From the NCBI GenBank assembly GCA_949126835.1, contig OX421499.1, forward strand, positions 28,186,490 through 28,250,489: DNA of 64,000 nucleotides, given 5' to 3'. Below, in pieces: positions 35,640 through 46,562 of the stretch. The notes below the pieces were generated by a model. The model was given only the letters and a program-made list of their open reading frames with translations. It made no database searches and had not been told where the DNA came from. The stretch is from Anisus vortex. Its lineage: Eukaryota; Mollusca; Gastropoda; Planorbidae. The position numbers and the translations under genes were made by a program. The stretch's first letter is position 1. Every line of letters starts with the position of its first letter.

Positions 35640-36513
35640 ATTTGGATGATGATGCTTGTCCATCGGTTTCGATGAGGGCCATCTTTTGTCAGTCATAGTT
35701 GCTTGTGGGTCCGGAGATGGCTGATGAGGCCGTTACTTGCCTGAAAGTGTTGGCCGCTGTGGGAGCACGGATGCGTGGCTTGATGGCCGGTAGTAGCGGA
35801 GCTGACATTGCTTAATGTTGTTTTTCAGTTGCGACAATTCGCCTTTTATCTTCTTGGGCTGTTGCTCCCGTGAAGTTCATGTTTCTCCAAGAGGATCAGT
35901 CCTCGGCCAGGCTTTCCCAGTTGTTTGGATCGATTTCAAAGTTTTTTAGGTAGGCCTTTAAACCTCTTGTTTTGCCCTCTGTCCAAGCGCTTTCCTGCGA
36001 CTAGTTCATCGTAGCAGATCTTCTTGGATAGTCGTACATGACCTGTCCATCTGATCTGGGATTTTCCTATTAGATGCTTGGTAGGTCGGTCTGTGCCAGT
36101 ATCTCAGTGTCTTGAATCTTGTCCTGCCATTTGACCCTTAGCAGCTTTCGTATGCAGCTCAGATGGAAGCAATTTAACTTCCCAGCGTGGTGGCTATACA
36201 CAGTCCAGGTTTTACATGCATAGAAAAGAATTTGTAGAACGGCTGCTGCATATACTTTTAATTTGGTTTGCAGCTTGATGCCTCTCCGATTCCATACGTT
36301 AGACCGCAGTCTTCCAAAGGAGGAGTTAGCTCTGACTATAATAAAATTGATTTCATTGTCTCTATGCACAGCCTTGGAGAGGGTACTGCCAAGGTACGCG
36401 AATCTATCCACATTGTTCAGCTTTTGACCATTTACAGTGATGGAGGGTTCAATGTGGTCACATTCAGGAACAGGCTGGTGCAAAACAAGTGAATATTCAC
36501 TATTCAAAAGCAT
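35640..36513 (-). mobile_element. LINE C-terminal fragment, partly open
   Basis: On the minus strand an open stretch of about 147 codons (36513-36070) reads VDRFAYLGSTLS, LQTKLKVYAAAVLQILFYAC and CIRKLLRVKWQDKIQDTEIL. This is the post-polymerase region of a widespread animal LINE protein. Downstream it continues with IRWTGHVRLS-like sequence through stops to about 35640. The polymerase core is absent (5' truncation). Confidence 0.9.
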
Positions 36514-37520
36514 TACTCTATTGTAACTATAAGCATTACTCTATTGTGACTATTAGTAAACCACGACCGTATGTTTGAAAAATTTAAATATATTTCAGCA
36601 AAGCATATTAAAAAGCAAAGTAATAATAATATATATATTAAGAACTCAATTAATTTCTTTAATAAAAAACAAACTGAAATGCATTTTTCGTATTAAATCT
36701 TTATGTATAATGGCGAATTGATACGGATTATTATTTTCCCGTCTGGCATTTTGGGATTGAACCTAATGGGTTGCTTCACTTGCTTGTACAACTTAAAAAC
36801 AAAATTTAAAACTCTTATCAAAATAGAAGGCTAGACTTCAAACAAGCACTAATTTGCTTTTGTAGCAAAAGAGGTCAGTCATTGATATGATAAAAAGATA
36901 ATAAGATAAGACAGCATTAGGTCCTGAATCAAGTATATTTTTCAATAGACCATTTTACGCTATTTGATTAAAGTATTTTAAAGTCATTACGTTCTCAAGT
37001 TCATTTTACCGAGACTCTGTTTAAGCTCTTATAGTTCTTCGGCTAATTATTTTCTCCTCTTCTATATAATATAATTATACTATCACGATAATATATTCAC
37101 GAACAATATGAAAGCCTATGTATGTTAACAGTTCTTCTATATCCGATAAGTCGCTTCCCCATCAAGATCTATATTGCTGACCCTTGATCAGATAGCCCTG
37201 TAGAAATTATGAAGAGATATTATGAGGTTCGACTCTTTGAAGTAGCATCTTAATTGGGTTCATATTCAATCTAAGGATTTGTTATACTTGAACGGGAAAT
37301 TACAAAGTACAAAGTTCTAGAGTAAAAAAATTAGTATGTTTGTTTTCTTTTAAAAGAAAGTTGCTGATACGTAGCAATTATTTCTGTCTTCCTGTTAAGG
37401 GTTAAGATTTATTTAATTTTTTATTTTTTTGTAATCTGAACAAAAGAGAAAGAAGTAAGAAAAAGTAATAGAAAATTGTCATCACTTCTCTTTTGCCAGT
37501 ATGTAATATTTTGTTGTAAT
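36514..37520. other. AT-rich intergenic DNA
   Basis: No gene, RNA or mobile element recognised. Confidence 0.5.
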
Positions 37521-37529
37521 GTTTTGTTG

Positions 37530-37950
37530 TTATGTTGGTTATTATATTTTCATGATATATTCGTTATCATATTTTTATGTTATGTTTGTTATAGTATTTT
37601 CATGATATATTCGTTATCATATTTTTATTTTATGTTTGTTACTATATTTTTTATGATATATTCGTTATCATATTTTTATGTTATGTTTAATATTATATTT
37701 TTATGATATCTTTTTGTTATATTTGTATGTTATGTTTGTTATCATATTTTCATGTTATGTTTGTTATCATATTTTCTTGTTATGTTTGTTATCATATTTT
37801 CATGTTATGTTTGTTATCATATTTTCATGTTATGTTTGTTATCATATTTTCATGTTATGTTTGTTATCATATTTTCATGTTATGTTTGTTATCATATTTT
37901 CATGTTATGTTTGTTTTCATATTTTCATGTAATGTTTGTTATTATATTTT
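37530..37950 (+). repeat. 25-bp tandem array
   Basis: About 16 units of TATGTTTGTTATCATATTTT plus CATGT, exact between 37740 and 37930 and diverged to the left. The 75-base period of the frame gives spurious hydrophobic ORFs in three frames. Confidence 0.97.
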
Positions 37951-38092
37951 GTTTTATTATCATAAGTGTGAAGCGGAACCAGCGAGAGGATGCGGGGATT
38001 TCAAAATTACACTGATCTGGTAAATGTGTCTGTAATACAACAGTGTACAAACAAAATTTATTGTGCTCTTCGAGTGGTAAGAGTTATCACAG

Positions 38093-38340
38093 AACTAATG
38101 GTGTTTTGAACCAATAGACTGTCGATAAATTCTACCTATTAACTAATGGTGTTTTGAACCAATAGACTGTCGATAAATTCTACCTATTAACTAATGGTGT
38201 TTTGAAACAATAGACTGTCAATAAATTCTACCTATTAACTAATGGTGTTTTGAACCAATAGACTGTCGATAAATTCTACCTATTAACTAATGGTGTTTTG
38301 AAACAATAGACTGTCGATAAATTCTACCTATTAACTAGAT
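38093..38340 (+). repeat. 48-bp tandem array, five units
   Basis: Units start at 38093, 38141, 38189, 38237 and 38285, each with AACTAATGGTGTTTTGAA and CAATAGACTGTCGATAAATT. It lies about 600 bases upstream of the giant-ORF start. Confidence 0.97.
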
Positions 38341-38664
38341 TATACCCTGTCTTCTAGTTCATGGTACTGTTTGTACTATTCACTTTATACGTTTTTTGTA
38401 GGTCAGGCTCTTTACAACACGGTTCTAGATTTTCAAAATATGAAATTTGATAATGTGTTTGAATCTGTGTAATTCATTATTTAAGTGAAATTACCTATGG
38501 GTAACTGATTTAACTGCTACGGGTTTGGAAAAACTGTACACCAGTAGGCCCTACTACTTCCCTGTTAAGACTATCTAGTTTTTTCTTCTTTTATTTCGTA
38601 AATCGTAATATTTTTTTACGTCTATATCAACAGTCGTGATAAGACTAGCCGGGTGATCAGAATG

Positions 38665-38790
38665 GCCTCCGTCAAGCGGATCAAAGCCTATCTACAGAAG
38701 ACCACGCTATTCTGCTTGCTGATGTACGCGAAATCTACAAGAAGTTTGAAGATGGCGGTCAAGCTTTTCTGGAGTGTGGTGTAAAAACAA
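38665..38790 (+). other. candidate upstream coding segment (unproven exon)
   Basis: A short island of less AT-rich sequence opens after a TAG that could serve as an acceptor. It reads in one frame with coding-like composition (for example STEDHAILLADVREIYKKFE) before running into AT-rich DNA near 38790. It could be a 5' exon of the giant-ORF gene, an exon remnant, or a fragment of a mobile element. No donor is convincing and I recognise no family. Confidence 0.25.
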
Positions 38791-38873
38791 ATTCGTTCAA
38801 ACAATCCCTAAGTTATTTAGACTATCACACAAGTGTTATAGTAACATAATATAATGTTTTGTTATGTATGAAG

Positions 38874-38892
38874 CCAATGACAAGCATATAAA
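38874..38892 (+). promoter_or_regulatory. CCAAT and TATA-box motifs upstream of the giant ORF
   Basis: CCAAT at 38874-38878 and TATAAA at 38887-38892 lie about 80-95 bases upstream of the ATG at 38969. Initiation about 30 bases after the TATA box would leave a 5' leader of roughly 50 bases and an intronless transcript. The two motifs are closer together than usual and the region is AT-rich, so a chance match is possible. Confidence 0.4.
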
Positions 38893-38968
38893 GGAGGAAA
38901 ACGTGTTTTGACTTCATATAGTGGAAGAATCGGTCTTTTTTTATCCATCGAATTTCTGGTTTCAAAGT

Positions 38969-41900
38969 ATGACGGATGTCAGAAAGTCGAAACTGTCCGC
39001 AAATGAGAGACCAAAAAGTAGCACAAAGTATCAAAAAGGCGAAACAAACAAGCGAAAAGGTTCAGCAAACATCCCGCCTTCAGGAGATGATTCTTCGGTT
39101 TATTCTAGCGAGTCCGGCTCGTCGAGTAGCGAGACTACGGGAGATAACCGTAGTTCCAAGTCGAGGAAGGATACAGATTATCTCCTCGTCGACTCAAACA
39201 ATTTCGAAGAACGGGCGAAGAGGTTTCTGGAAACAATGCCGGCGGAGCGAAGAAAAGAGTGGCTCAGGCAACAAGGTTATGCCTATAGCAGGGACGGCCT
39301 TCTTATACCACCCACAGAAGTCGACCGAACCTCTGCAAGAACCGAAACCTCTTTTCAGAACAATCCCCGATGGAGAAGATTTTCCCACACCGGCGGGTCT
39401 GGGAATGGGGCGTACGGCAGCGGTGATGAGAACCAAAGTCATGCTGTCGAAAGAGGAGCGGGCGGTCGAGGGCAAGATTCTGAAAGCCGAAGCGAATCCG
39501 AGAGCACCCCATCTCACGATTGCGTCTCAGCCAGCTCCGACGCCGAAGAAGACGGTTGCCTGGAGGACGACAAACGCAAGGAGGCTGGAAACGACGGTCA
39601 GTGGGCCGACGTGGCGGAACGGCCCGCATCCGAATCACCCAACGCCGTTATAAAGAACAGATTTGCGAGGCTCATGGCTCGAATGTCCGACGTGGGGGGA
39701 GGGTTTCCTGAAATGGGGGACATGGAGATTACGACTGTCCACGAAGAAAACTCCGGAAACGAAAGTGAAAGTTCGACAAACGAGATCAAGCGTAATAATA
39801 TGGAGGCCGGTACACTTCAGAGACAGCAAATGGGCGATAGGAGGATGAAAGTGGTGAAAACCGATGAAGATGACGTTGAATGTACACAATCAGAAGCCAA
39901 CAAAGTTAAGCCTGGTAGAGTCAAAGAAGTAGCTCACCGTGACAGGGGCAATGCGAAGGTCCAGTTCGAGGAAAAAGTTGTTGTCCAAGATGTAAACATC
40001 AGCAGAGAACACGCTAAGACCCAAGTCACAAGTAAATATTCGTGTCGGCCAGGCCTGTCTTCTAAGCTCAAAGATGCGTACAGGCCAGTGGTGGACGAAG
40101 CCGTCGTGAGTGTAATGGGTGACGTTAACATGGCGCAGAGAGCGAAAGGACTCCAGCAGGACAAGCACCCTAACCGCGACGCAGTAAGAAAAAGTACGGT
40201 CGAAACTGGCGCCGAGCGAGGCAATACCGCGACCCCCGCGAGGGGCGAAGCTATTGTTAAAAAAAGACGTGACAGCGGCGGGACATATGTTATCGCCGAC
40301 CAAACCAGCACGTCGACGACCGATGACAGGGGAACAATAAGATGTAATAGTTCAAGGGGCGGCCGGTTTAACGAGACTAGCCTTCCAGGGCAAGACCCGG
40401 GTGAGCTGCAGAGAATTGTTGACCCAGTGTGCGAAAGTAAAGAAACGCCTTTGCAACTAATATCAGGCGAAAAATCACAAGACGACAAAAGCAGAAGTGT
40501 AGAATCTGAAGAAAAATCACAAGACGACAAAAGCAGAAGTGTAGAATCTGAAGATGCTTTGGTCACGTTCAAAAACCAACCAAGAGAGGACGGTGAAGAA
40601 AGAATTGGGTCATCGGTTGCCAAAAACAGTAACTGTTACAAACACCGTCTGGACGGTGAGAACTTCCAGAACGTGAATGATAATTTTCAGGACTACAGCA
40701 AACGTACCGAGTACCAGGCTCAGCGCGGTTTAAGCGATACCGGCGAACTATCCGAAGCGGAAATCAAATTGGCGAATCTGCGCAAGCTTGTGGATAAGGA
40801 GCTGGTCAAGAACGCGTTGAGGAATTCCCAGCTGAACGCAGACCTGCCCGGCAGTACGCGGATGCAAGCTAACAGCAGCGACCCGAGCACTGCGGATGCT
40901 AGGAATAAACAAGGTGGTGACGACAAAAAGGGAAAAGAGAGCAGTTCGGCCTCTCCGTGTTTTGTGACAGGTAACAAAATGAACGTTTCTAAAAAGATCC
41001 GATGTTGCAATATTTCTAAGACCGTTTCTGTTCCAGTGCCCCGTGCTGTTCCAGTGTCCCGTGCCAAGGTCAGCTCGACTCAGTCCTTACTAGGAAAGGC
41101 TACCATGAGCAATAAACAGGTGATAGTTGAGAAACGTCCCATGAAAAGGGCGGTAAATTGTGAAAGGCTAGAAACTATTCCCGAAACGTCCAGTGTTAGT
41201 TCCTGTCAAAGTTCAGATTCCAGTAATGCTCAGAGAAAACAGAAAACTGAACAGATTTCCCGTGCAGTCAAAGTTAACAAAACTCCTGTGATAATCAGCA
41301 GACCAAAATTAATTGACGAAAAACCGGCTGTTGGATTTGAAAGCTCAGAAAATGGAAGCCAAGCGAAGAAGTCTCAACAAGACAGCTTCACTAAGGATAA
41401 ACAGACGTTAAGCTTACCAACAGCTTCAGCCCCTGCCGCCACCACGATCTCTCAGCAGGCTAACAAGGTTGAAAAGAAAACGACAAAGCTCCAACTGCCT
41501 TTGATAAAACCGACAACGAACAAACCTAAAACCGGACAGGAAAAGACAGCTAATGCAATCTTAAAATTGCCCAAAATAAAAACTGAAGAGAATCAACGAG
41601 TCGGCGAGCATGCCAGATCGCGCAAGGACGCTAGCACCGACAGAGGTTTTCTCCCACCGGTAACTAATGACACCAGGGAAAAGGTATCGGTCGCTTACAA
41701 AAGCACACCGGTGCATCTTCCAAACGTGCAACGAACCACCGTGGAATCGACCAAAAGTAAAGGCGTTTCCGATAAGCAAATCCAGAATCGAAACAATGCC
41801 AGCTTAAGAACACCCTCGTTAAATAGTTTAGCCAGCAGCCAATGTGGCGAAAAGGAATTGAAAACAAAACAATCACTTCAGAGAAAACTGCCAGAGATTG

Positions 41901-44900
41901 TAAAAGGAAAACACGAGGGTGCGGAAATTAAAGAGCTCAAAAAAGATCCCGAAGCCAGAAGCACACCATCTGGTACGAGAGATGCAAAAGTAAAACAGGG
42001 CTTCAACCAAATAGAGGCAGAGATTCAACGCGAAATCGATACACAACTGAAAAAAGCAAAGCAGACCAAATCGGCACCACCGAAAGGCAGCGTCCCCAAG
42101 TCCTTATCCGCAAAGGAAAAGTCTAGGGTTAATGCTAAAATGGATGCTCTGGATGAGCTCAGCGAAGATGACGGTGAAGTTGGCGAAGACGAAAGCGACT
42201 TCTTGTCAAGAATAGTTTCCTCCGACTGTCGGTTAACGATGTATGGGAACACGAAAGATGCACCTCTGATCAGGAAGACAGGCGCGAGTGCCTTGGATAC
42301 AATGAAAGAGTCGTTGGGTGTCGGTGATGTGAGTAGAAAGGGTAATGTTACAAATTGTGGTGATGATGGTGACACCAGTACTGCGGCTGAAGGTAGACAA
42401 TGTGCCAAGGGGAAATGTTCCTATAAAGATATCAAAAGCAATGCGCTGAGAAGCGCCAAACAAAAGGCCTTACTCGCAATAGCACAAGGTAGGTCACAAG
42501 ACGCCGGTGACGGCACGTCACCGGATTCGGATGCAATGCTCAATAAATCGTCCAACGCACTAGTCGCCAGGGATGATATATCACAATGGGTAGAGTCTAA
42601 TACTTTGCTAGGAGATCATAGTAAGGAAAATGTAATAAACAATTGTGATCAAAGCAAAGATTGTCTGCCATCAATCTTTGATCAAGCGGACGAGTTTGAC
42701 GTGGATGTTTTGATACTGGATGAAAGTTCGTACGTCAGTTATGGCAACTCTTCTCGACGCTACGGTGGTACAATTTGTCTTAATAGTTTCTATAACGCTT
42801 CCCTGGATTTGACTAAAGAACGGAACACAAATGCGAATAACTCTAAAGGCGGCTCGGATGTTGAAGAAAACATGGCCCAGAATCAGGGTCTGACCGAGAG
42901 AGCCCAAAGCACTATAATGGATAAAGAGAATAGGGATTGTGTCTCTTCGTCTCTCAATGCTTCCAAAGAGTTGCGCACTCGAGGGTCTAACAAGGACACG
43001 GCTCGTAGCTCTCGGATTCCCGTCAGGGCTGCCGCTCGAAAGAGGTACGAGCCAAACAAATGCAGCGGCCAGGCGACGAGACACAAGACTGTTTCCTTCC
43101 AGTGCGACAAGATTCCCCAGAGGCTTGTCGTCATCCTGAACAACAGAGACGGGTTGAAAGTGGGACAGGCCGAGGCACCAATAATATTTACCGACGGCGA
43201 GGCGATTAGATATTGTAACCAGGCGGCGGGATCATCCAACAGGGACGAAAGTTACACGGTGGAGATCCGCGGAGAATCCACAGAGCCGGCTCATGCAGCG
43301 GCGTCGCCTTCGAACTTCCAAGTGGACGAGTGGCGTAAGCTCCCTTTGTCTGAAAGGCTGAAAAAGTATCAAAAGGCCAAACCCAGAAACATTCATTCCG
43401 GGACCTATCAAAAAGCTGACAGAGCTGTGTCCGCAGATGTGAAGCAAAGGGCGTCCAATTCAACCGGTCAACAAAGTGTTAAGCCGTCGAGTTTAGAGAA
43501 AACAAGTTCGAGTAAAAGAAATGGACCCGAGCGGCCAGCCACTGATGATAAAATAAGGGATCAGAGAGGAACGCCAAAGCAAACACACCACGATTTAGTA
43601 GGCAACATACCTAAGCATTCTAATGAATCCCCTAAGAGAACTCTCCACAAGCCACTGTTAAGACCAGACCTCTCGCCTCAAGCAGACAACATTCATAGAT
43701 CTACTAACTTGATATCCCAGTGCGAGTTGTTCAGCACGACCTCGTCACTGCGTACCACGCAAGATCACGAAGAAGACGATTTACCAACAATCGATGCACT
43801 CAAAGGCGGCTCCACGAGCAAACATTTTAACAACGGCGGGGCCAAGCGAAACGAACCCAAAGCAGCTCAAGATAAAACTAATTGGGAACAAAAAGAAGAC
43901 ACTGAATTTGAAGTTCACATGAATTCCAGTCCAGTGGCTGACTATATGCAGTCATCTCGCAGACGCACAGTCGTGGATCGCGACAAGCCGGTGAAATCCC
44001 TCAGTTCAGTTGAGTACGAGCCGACCCCAGACGTGGACGATAGTCTACAGCTCTTTCTTCACCACGAGCAAGCTCTGGCTCAGGTTAAGACGCCCGAGGC
44101 CCAATCGGACAGTGTAGATCCTGTTCGCGTTGACCACCCCCGCGGTGTGGGGGCGTCAACCAGCGAAGACGATGACTCGGTTGCCGAGGAGGACCTGTGT
44201 CAAAAGAGCAGGGACAGAGACGCCACGAGGTCGCCTGCCTACACTGCAGGTGAACGACGGGATGACGACATAGGATCTAACTCGCCGAGACGACCCCAAT
44301 ACAGTGATAGCTTAAAGTGTACTCCCCTTCACCACTCGCTATCAGAGGATGAAGGTACGGAGGGACCAGGTCAAAAGGAGCAATGGCAAAGGGAACCAGG
44401 TAACGAGGAACAAGGTCAGGAGGAGGAAACTCAGGAGGAAGCCAAAAGCACCTATTTACAATTGATATACAAGAAGGTTAAAAATCATTTGTTTGAAAGA
44501 TCGAAAGATGACCCGCACGATTCGCCGGGGAAACATTCCATTACGGCAGAAGATGTCGCTAATAATGAAACGCCTTCAATCTCTATGTCTCACGAGGAGC
44601 TTGGAAGAGAAGATGGAACACCTAGCGAGCTCGGTGGCGAGAGCCCAGACGAAGCGGAAACGAGCTACTACGACAGGACTCGGAACTCACTCCACTCCAA
44701 CGACGACAGCGTAGAAATGACCTACAGCATTGCCACGGCGAAACAGGCGCCTGACACAGCGGACACTAAAGATACAGATATTGAAAATATCTCCATTAGT
44801 GACGTCATTACGAACGAAAACCATCCACTAAATTCGCGCATGAACTCTGCCACGAATGCAAACAAAATGGCGACTCAGTTGCGCCAAAAAAACCACATGG

Positions 44901-45736
44901 ATCCCAAACAAATCGTCCTTAAGAAAATGGCCAATGGGTTCGCCCCAACCCCGGCGACCTCATCGCCCATTCGGTCGAAACAGGCCAAGAGGCCGAAAGG
45001 AAATCTGTTCGACAAGGTGGCGTTCACGTCTGAGGAGTCGTTGGCGGAGGGCGCCGGCCCCTCTTCAAAAAATGCCGCACCTTTTTCTGACACCAACAAG
45101 AATGAATCGAGAATTAGCATGGAGAAAGGCGCGGTTGGCGGGAAACATTGTGACTTCGAGAAAAGAAGACCAGAGACCAAGCCGTGCAATAGCCGGACGC
45201 TAAATAAGAATCACAAAGACTTTAATGTGGGCACTGTGAGATCGGAGAGAAAATCAGTTCCACGCACGAGCCATAAAGCAGCAGAACGACGAACGGATAT
45301 GACCCCTTCTGGAACCAGGACTATCGGTGCATCGTCATCAGGTCAGGCCAACCATAGTTCGCGTTCACTGGTTCCGTCAGAAGCTTTGCGTGACGATAGA
45401 GAAAAACTCGCCACACGCGCGTCGCACACTTATTCTCCTGGCGAAATTGAGCATTCGCCAGAAGAAGCGGCGTCGCCCGGAGACGCCCGGGGATCCGACG
45501 CCAGCCAAGCCGAGTTTTCGCCGTGGCCGCACGACCAGGGGACGCGCGAGGACGGTTTGGTCGCGACGGCGCTCTCGCCCACCAGGCCAACGGCTGACGC
45601 AGGAAACAACGACGACAGAGACTCGGCCGCGCGCAAAAAGAAGACGGATCCCCACCCGAGGCCGGAGACATTACCACCATTGTGCAACAGACAGACAGGG
45701 TTGCCTCACAGACCTAAAGTCAAGCGTTACTACTGA
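38969..45736 (+). CDS. uncharacterised 2255-residue, mostly disordered protein (single-exon reading frame)
   Basis: One continuous frame of 2255 codons runs from the ATG at 38969 (A at -3) to TGA at 45734-45736, in DNA visibly richer in G+C and CpG than its surroundings. An in-frame TGA about 60 bases upstream of the ATG supports this start unless an upstream exon is spliced in. I do not recognise the protein. It is dominated by Ser, Lys, Glu, Asp, Arg, Gln and Asn, with no signal peptide, membrane segment or known catalytic motif. Two more ordered-looking segments stand out: residues about 70-115 (a charged helix ERAKRFLETMPAERRKEWLR followed by GYAYSRDGLLIP) and a short beta-like segment near 43090-43260 (QRLVVILNNRDGLKVGQ). 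There is a likely amphipathic coiled stretch near residue 1012 (IEAEIQREIDTQL), an acidic Glu/Gln run near 44355-44450, and a C-terminus PKVKRYY. A scaffold, cytoskeletal or chromatin-associated role would be typical of such composition, but this is guesswork. Confidence 0.88.
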   Translation: MTDVRKSKLSANERPKSSTKYQKGETNKRKGSANIPPSGDDSSVYSSESGSSSSETTGDNRSSKSRKDTDYLLVDSNNFEERAKRFLETMPAERRKEWLRQQGYAYSRDGLLIPPTEVDRTSARTETSFQNNPRWRRFSHTGGSGNGAYGSGDENQSHAVERGAGGRGQDSESRSESESTPSHDCVSASSDAEEDGCLEDDKRKEAGNDGQWADVAERPASESPNAVIKNRFARLMARMSDVGGGFPEMGDMEITTVHEENSGNESESSTNEIKRNNMEAGTLQRQQMGDRRMKVVKTDEDDVECTQSEANKVKPGRVKEVAHRDRGNAKVQFEEKVVVQDVNISREHAKTQVTSKYSCRPGLSSKLKDAYRPVVDEAVVSVMGDVNMAQRAKGLQQDKHPNRDAVRKSTVETGAERGNTATPARGEAIVKKRRDSGGTYVIADQTSTSTTDDRGTIRCNSSRGGRFNETSLPGQDPGELQRIVDPVCESKETPLQLISGEKSQDDKSRSVESEEKSQDDKSRSVESEDALVTFKNQPREDGEERIGSSVAKNSNCYKHRLDGENFQNVNDNFQDYSKRTEYQAQRGLSDTGELSEAEIKLANLRKLVDKELVKNALRNSQLNADLPGSTRMQANSSDPSTADARNKQGGDDKKGKESSSASPCFVTGNKMNVSKKIRCCNISKTVSVPVPRAVPVSRAKVSSTQSLLGKATMSNKQVIVEKRPMKRAVNCERLETIPETSSVSSCQSSDSSNAQRKQKTEQISRAVKVNKTPVIISRPKLIDEKPAVGFESSENGSQAKKSQQDSFTKDKQTLSLPTASAPAATTISQQANKVEKKTTKLQLPLIKPTTNKPKTGQEKTANAILKLPKIKTEENQRVGEHARSRKDASTDRGFLPPVTNDTREKVSVAYKSTPVHLPNVQRTTVESTKSKGVSDKQIQNRNNASLRTPSLNSLASSQCGEKELKTKQSLQRKLPEIVKGKHEGAEIKELKKDPEARSTPSGTRDAKVKQGFNQIEAEIQREIDTQLKKAKQTKSAPPKGSVPKSLSAKEKSRVNAKMDALDELSEDDGEVGEDESDFLSRIVSSDCRLTMYGNTKDAPLIRKTGASALDTMKESLGVGDVSRKGNVTNCGDDGDTSTAAEGRQCAKGKCSYKDIKSNALRSAKQKALLAIAQGRSQDAGDGTSPDSDAMLNKSSNALVARDDISQWVESNTLLGDHSKENVINNCDQSKDCLPSIFDQADEFDVDVLILDESSYVSYGNSSRRYGGTICLNSFYNASLDLTKERNTNANNSKGGSDVEENMAQNQGLTERAQSTIMDKENRDCVSSSLNASKELRTRGSNKDTARSSRIPVRAAARKRYEPNKCSGQATRHKTVSFQCDKIPQRLVVILNNRDGLKVGQAEAPIIFTDGEAIRYCNQAAGSSNRDESYTVEIRGESTEPAHAAASPSNFQVDEWRKLPLSERLKKYQKAKPRNIHSGTYQKADRAVSADVKQRASNSTGQQSVKPSSLEKTSSSKRNGPERPATDDKIRDQRGTPKQTHHDLVGNIPKHSNESPKRTLHKPLLRPDLSPQADNIHRSTNLISQCELFSTTSSLRTTQDHEEDDLPTIDALKGGSTSKHFNNGGAKRNEPKAAQDKTNWEQKEDTEFEVHMNSSPVADYMQSSRRRTVVDRDKPVKSLSSVEYEPTPDVDDSLQLFLHHEQALAQVKTPEAQSDSVDPVRVDHPRGVGASTSEDDDSVAEEDLCQKSRDRDATRSPAYTAGERRDDDIGSNSPRRPQYSDSLKCTPLHHSLSEDEGTEGPGQKEQWQREPGNEEQGQEEETQEEAKSTYLQLIYKKVKNHLFERSKDDPHDSPGKHSITAEDVANNETPSISMSHEELGREDGTPSELGGESPDEAETSYYDRTRNSLHSNDDSVEMTYSIATAKQAPDTADTKDTDIENISISDVITNENHPLNSRMNSATNANKMATQLRQKNHMDPKQIVLKKMANGFAPTPATSSPIRSKQAKRPKGNLFDKVAFTSEESLAEGAGPSSKNAAPFSDTNKNESRISMEKGAVGGKHCDFEKRRPETKPCNSRTLNKNHKDFNVGTVRSERKSVPRTSHKAAERRTDMTPSGTRTIGASSSGQANHSSRSLVPSEALRDDREKLATRASHTYSPGEIEHSPEEAASPGDARGSDASQAEFSPWPHDQGTREDGLVATALSPTRPTADAGNNDDRDSAARKKKTDPHPRPETLPPLCNRQTGLPHRPKVKRYY
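40469..40552 (+). repeat. in-frame 42-bp tandem duplication inside the giant ORF
   Basis: Two adjacent 42-bp copies encode the same 14 residues (EKSQDDKSRSVESE). The copies are identical at DNA level over almost the whole unit, so the duplication is recent and frame-preserving. It fits a disordered segment tolerant of length change. Confidence 0.9.
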
Positions 45737-46135
45737 TGGACCTACATTTGGCGCCATTCAAGAAAACCGGTCGTTTTAAGTGTGATGTTTTATGCGGCTC
45801 TAATTGCAGCTCTGGCAGAGCAAGACATTTATAACAAAAATCTTCTAAATGTGTCTTAGTCTTGGACTGCAAACTTGCCAGAAAACTATTGTAGCATAAA
45901 GGCCTACAGTAATAGCTAACACTACTAACAGTACAATATGTTTTTAAAGCTGTGCCCCTCCCTGAAGACTAACATACAAACGGTGACCAATGAAGTGAGC
46001 TTTATTTTATGAATACATTTTTCTTTAAACACGATCGATCAAGTAACCAACGTTAGTTCATTTGATCAACAGGATAAAGTTCACGTCCACAAGCATTCTA
46101 GCCAATAGAAAACCTCCGTTTGGCAGCTGCAGTGG

Positions 46136-46141
46136 AATAAA
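46136..46141 (+). terminator. AATAAA polyadenylation signal, giant-ORF gene
   Basis: AATAAA lies about 400 bases after the TGA. A second, weaker candidate (ATTAAA) lies at 46391-46396. Use of the second would bring the transcript end to within about 100 bases of the convergent gene's 3' end. Confidence 0.5.
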
Positions 46142-46460
46142 TCCATTGATGTCATCAGTATATACCCTACTCACTACCGAGTTGTATTTTGTAACATTGT
46201 AACTGGACTTATTGCTCCATACAAAAAGGAATGAGAGTGGAATGTGCACTAACAAATACACGATGCTGGGTTTTCTTTTTAATATCCAATTTAACTATTT
46301 TCTAGCTCTAAGGAAATGCATTCTGGGTTTTTATATTTTGCATTTTTTTTCTATGATTATTTTTATATATTACCGTATTTGATATTTCATATTAAACAAT
46401 GAACTTGATGGACAAACTATTAAAACCAAAAAAAAAACAAAAAACATTTCATTTGTTCAT

Positions 46461-46466
46461 TTTATT
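46461..46466 (-). terminator. AATAAA polyadenylation signal, C5orf22-like gene
   Basis: On the minus strand AATAAA lies about 340 bases after the stop codon at 46808-46806, beyond a 44-bp tandem array that makes up most of the 3' untranslated region. Confidence 0.55.
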
Positions 46467-46562
46467 GATTTCTACATCGGCAAAGCACAGATCAAACTTA
46501 TAACAACAAGAAAATAATATACACAATTCATGTTGTAAAAGCAAATCATTCTCTTCAAAGAC

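Noticed and set aside
37476..38023. Overlapping hydrophobic ORFs as membrane proteins
   Set aside because: Generated by the 25-bp tandem array, which reads the same in three frames.
39194..45687. Many minus-strand and other-frame ORFs of 60-230 codons within the giant-ORF region
   Set aside because: They overlap the 2255-codon frame, have low-complexity compositions, and are expected shadows of a long GC-richer coding sequence.
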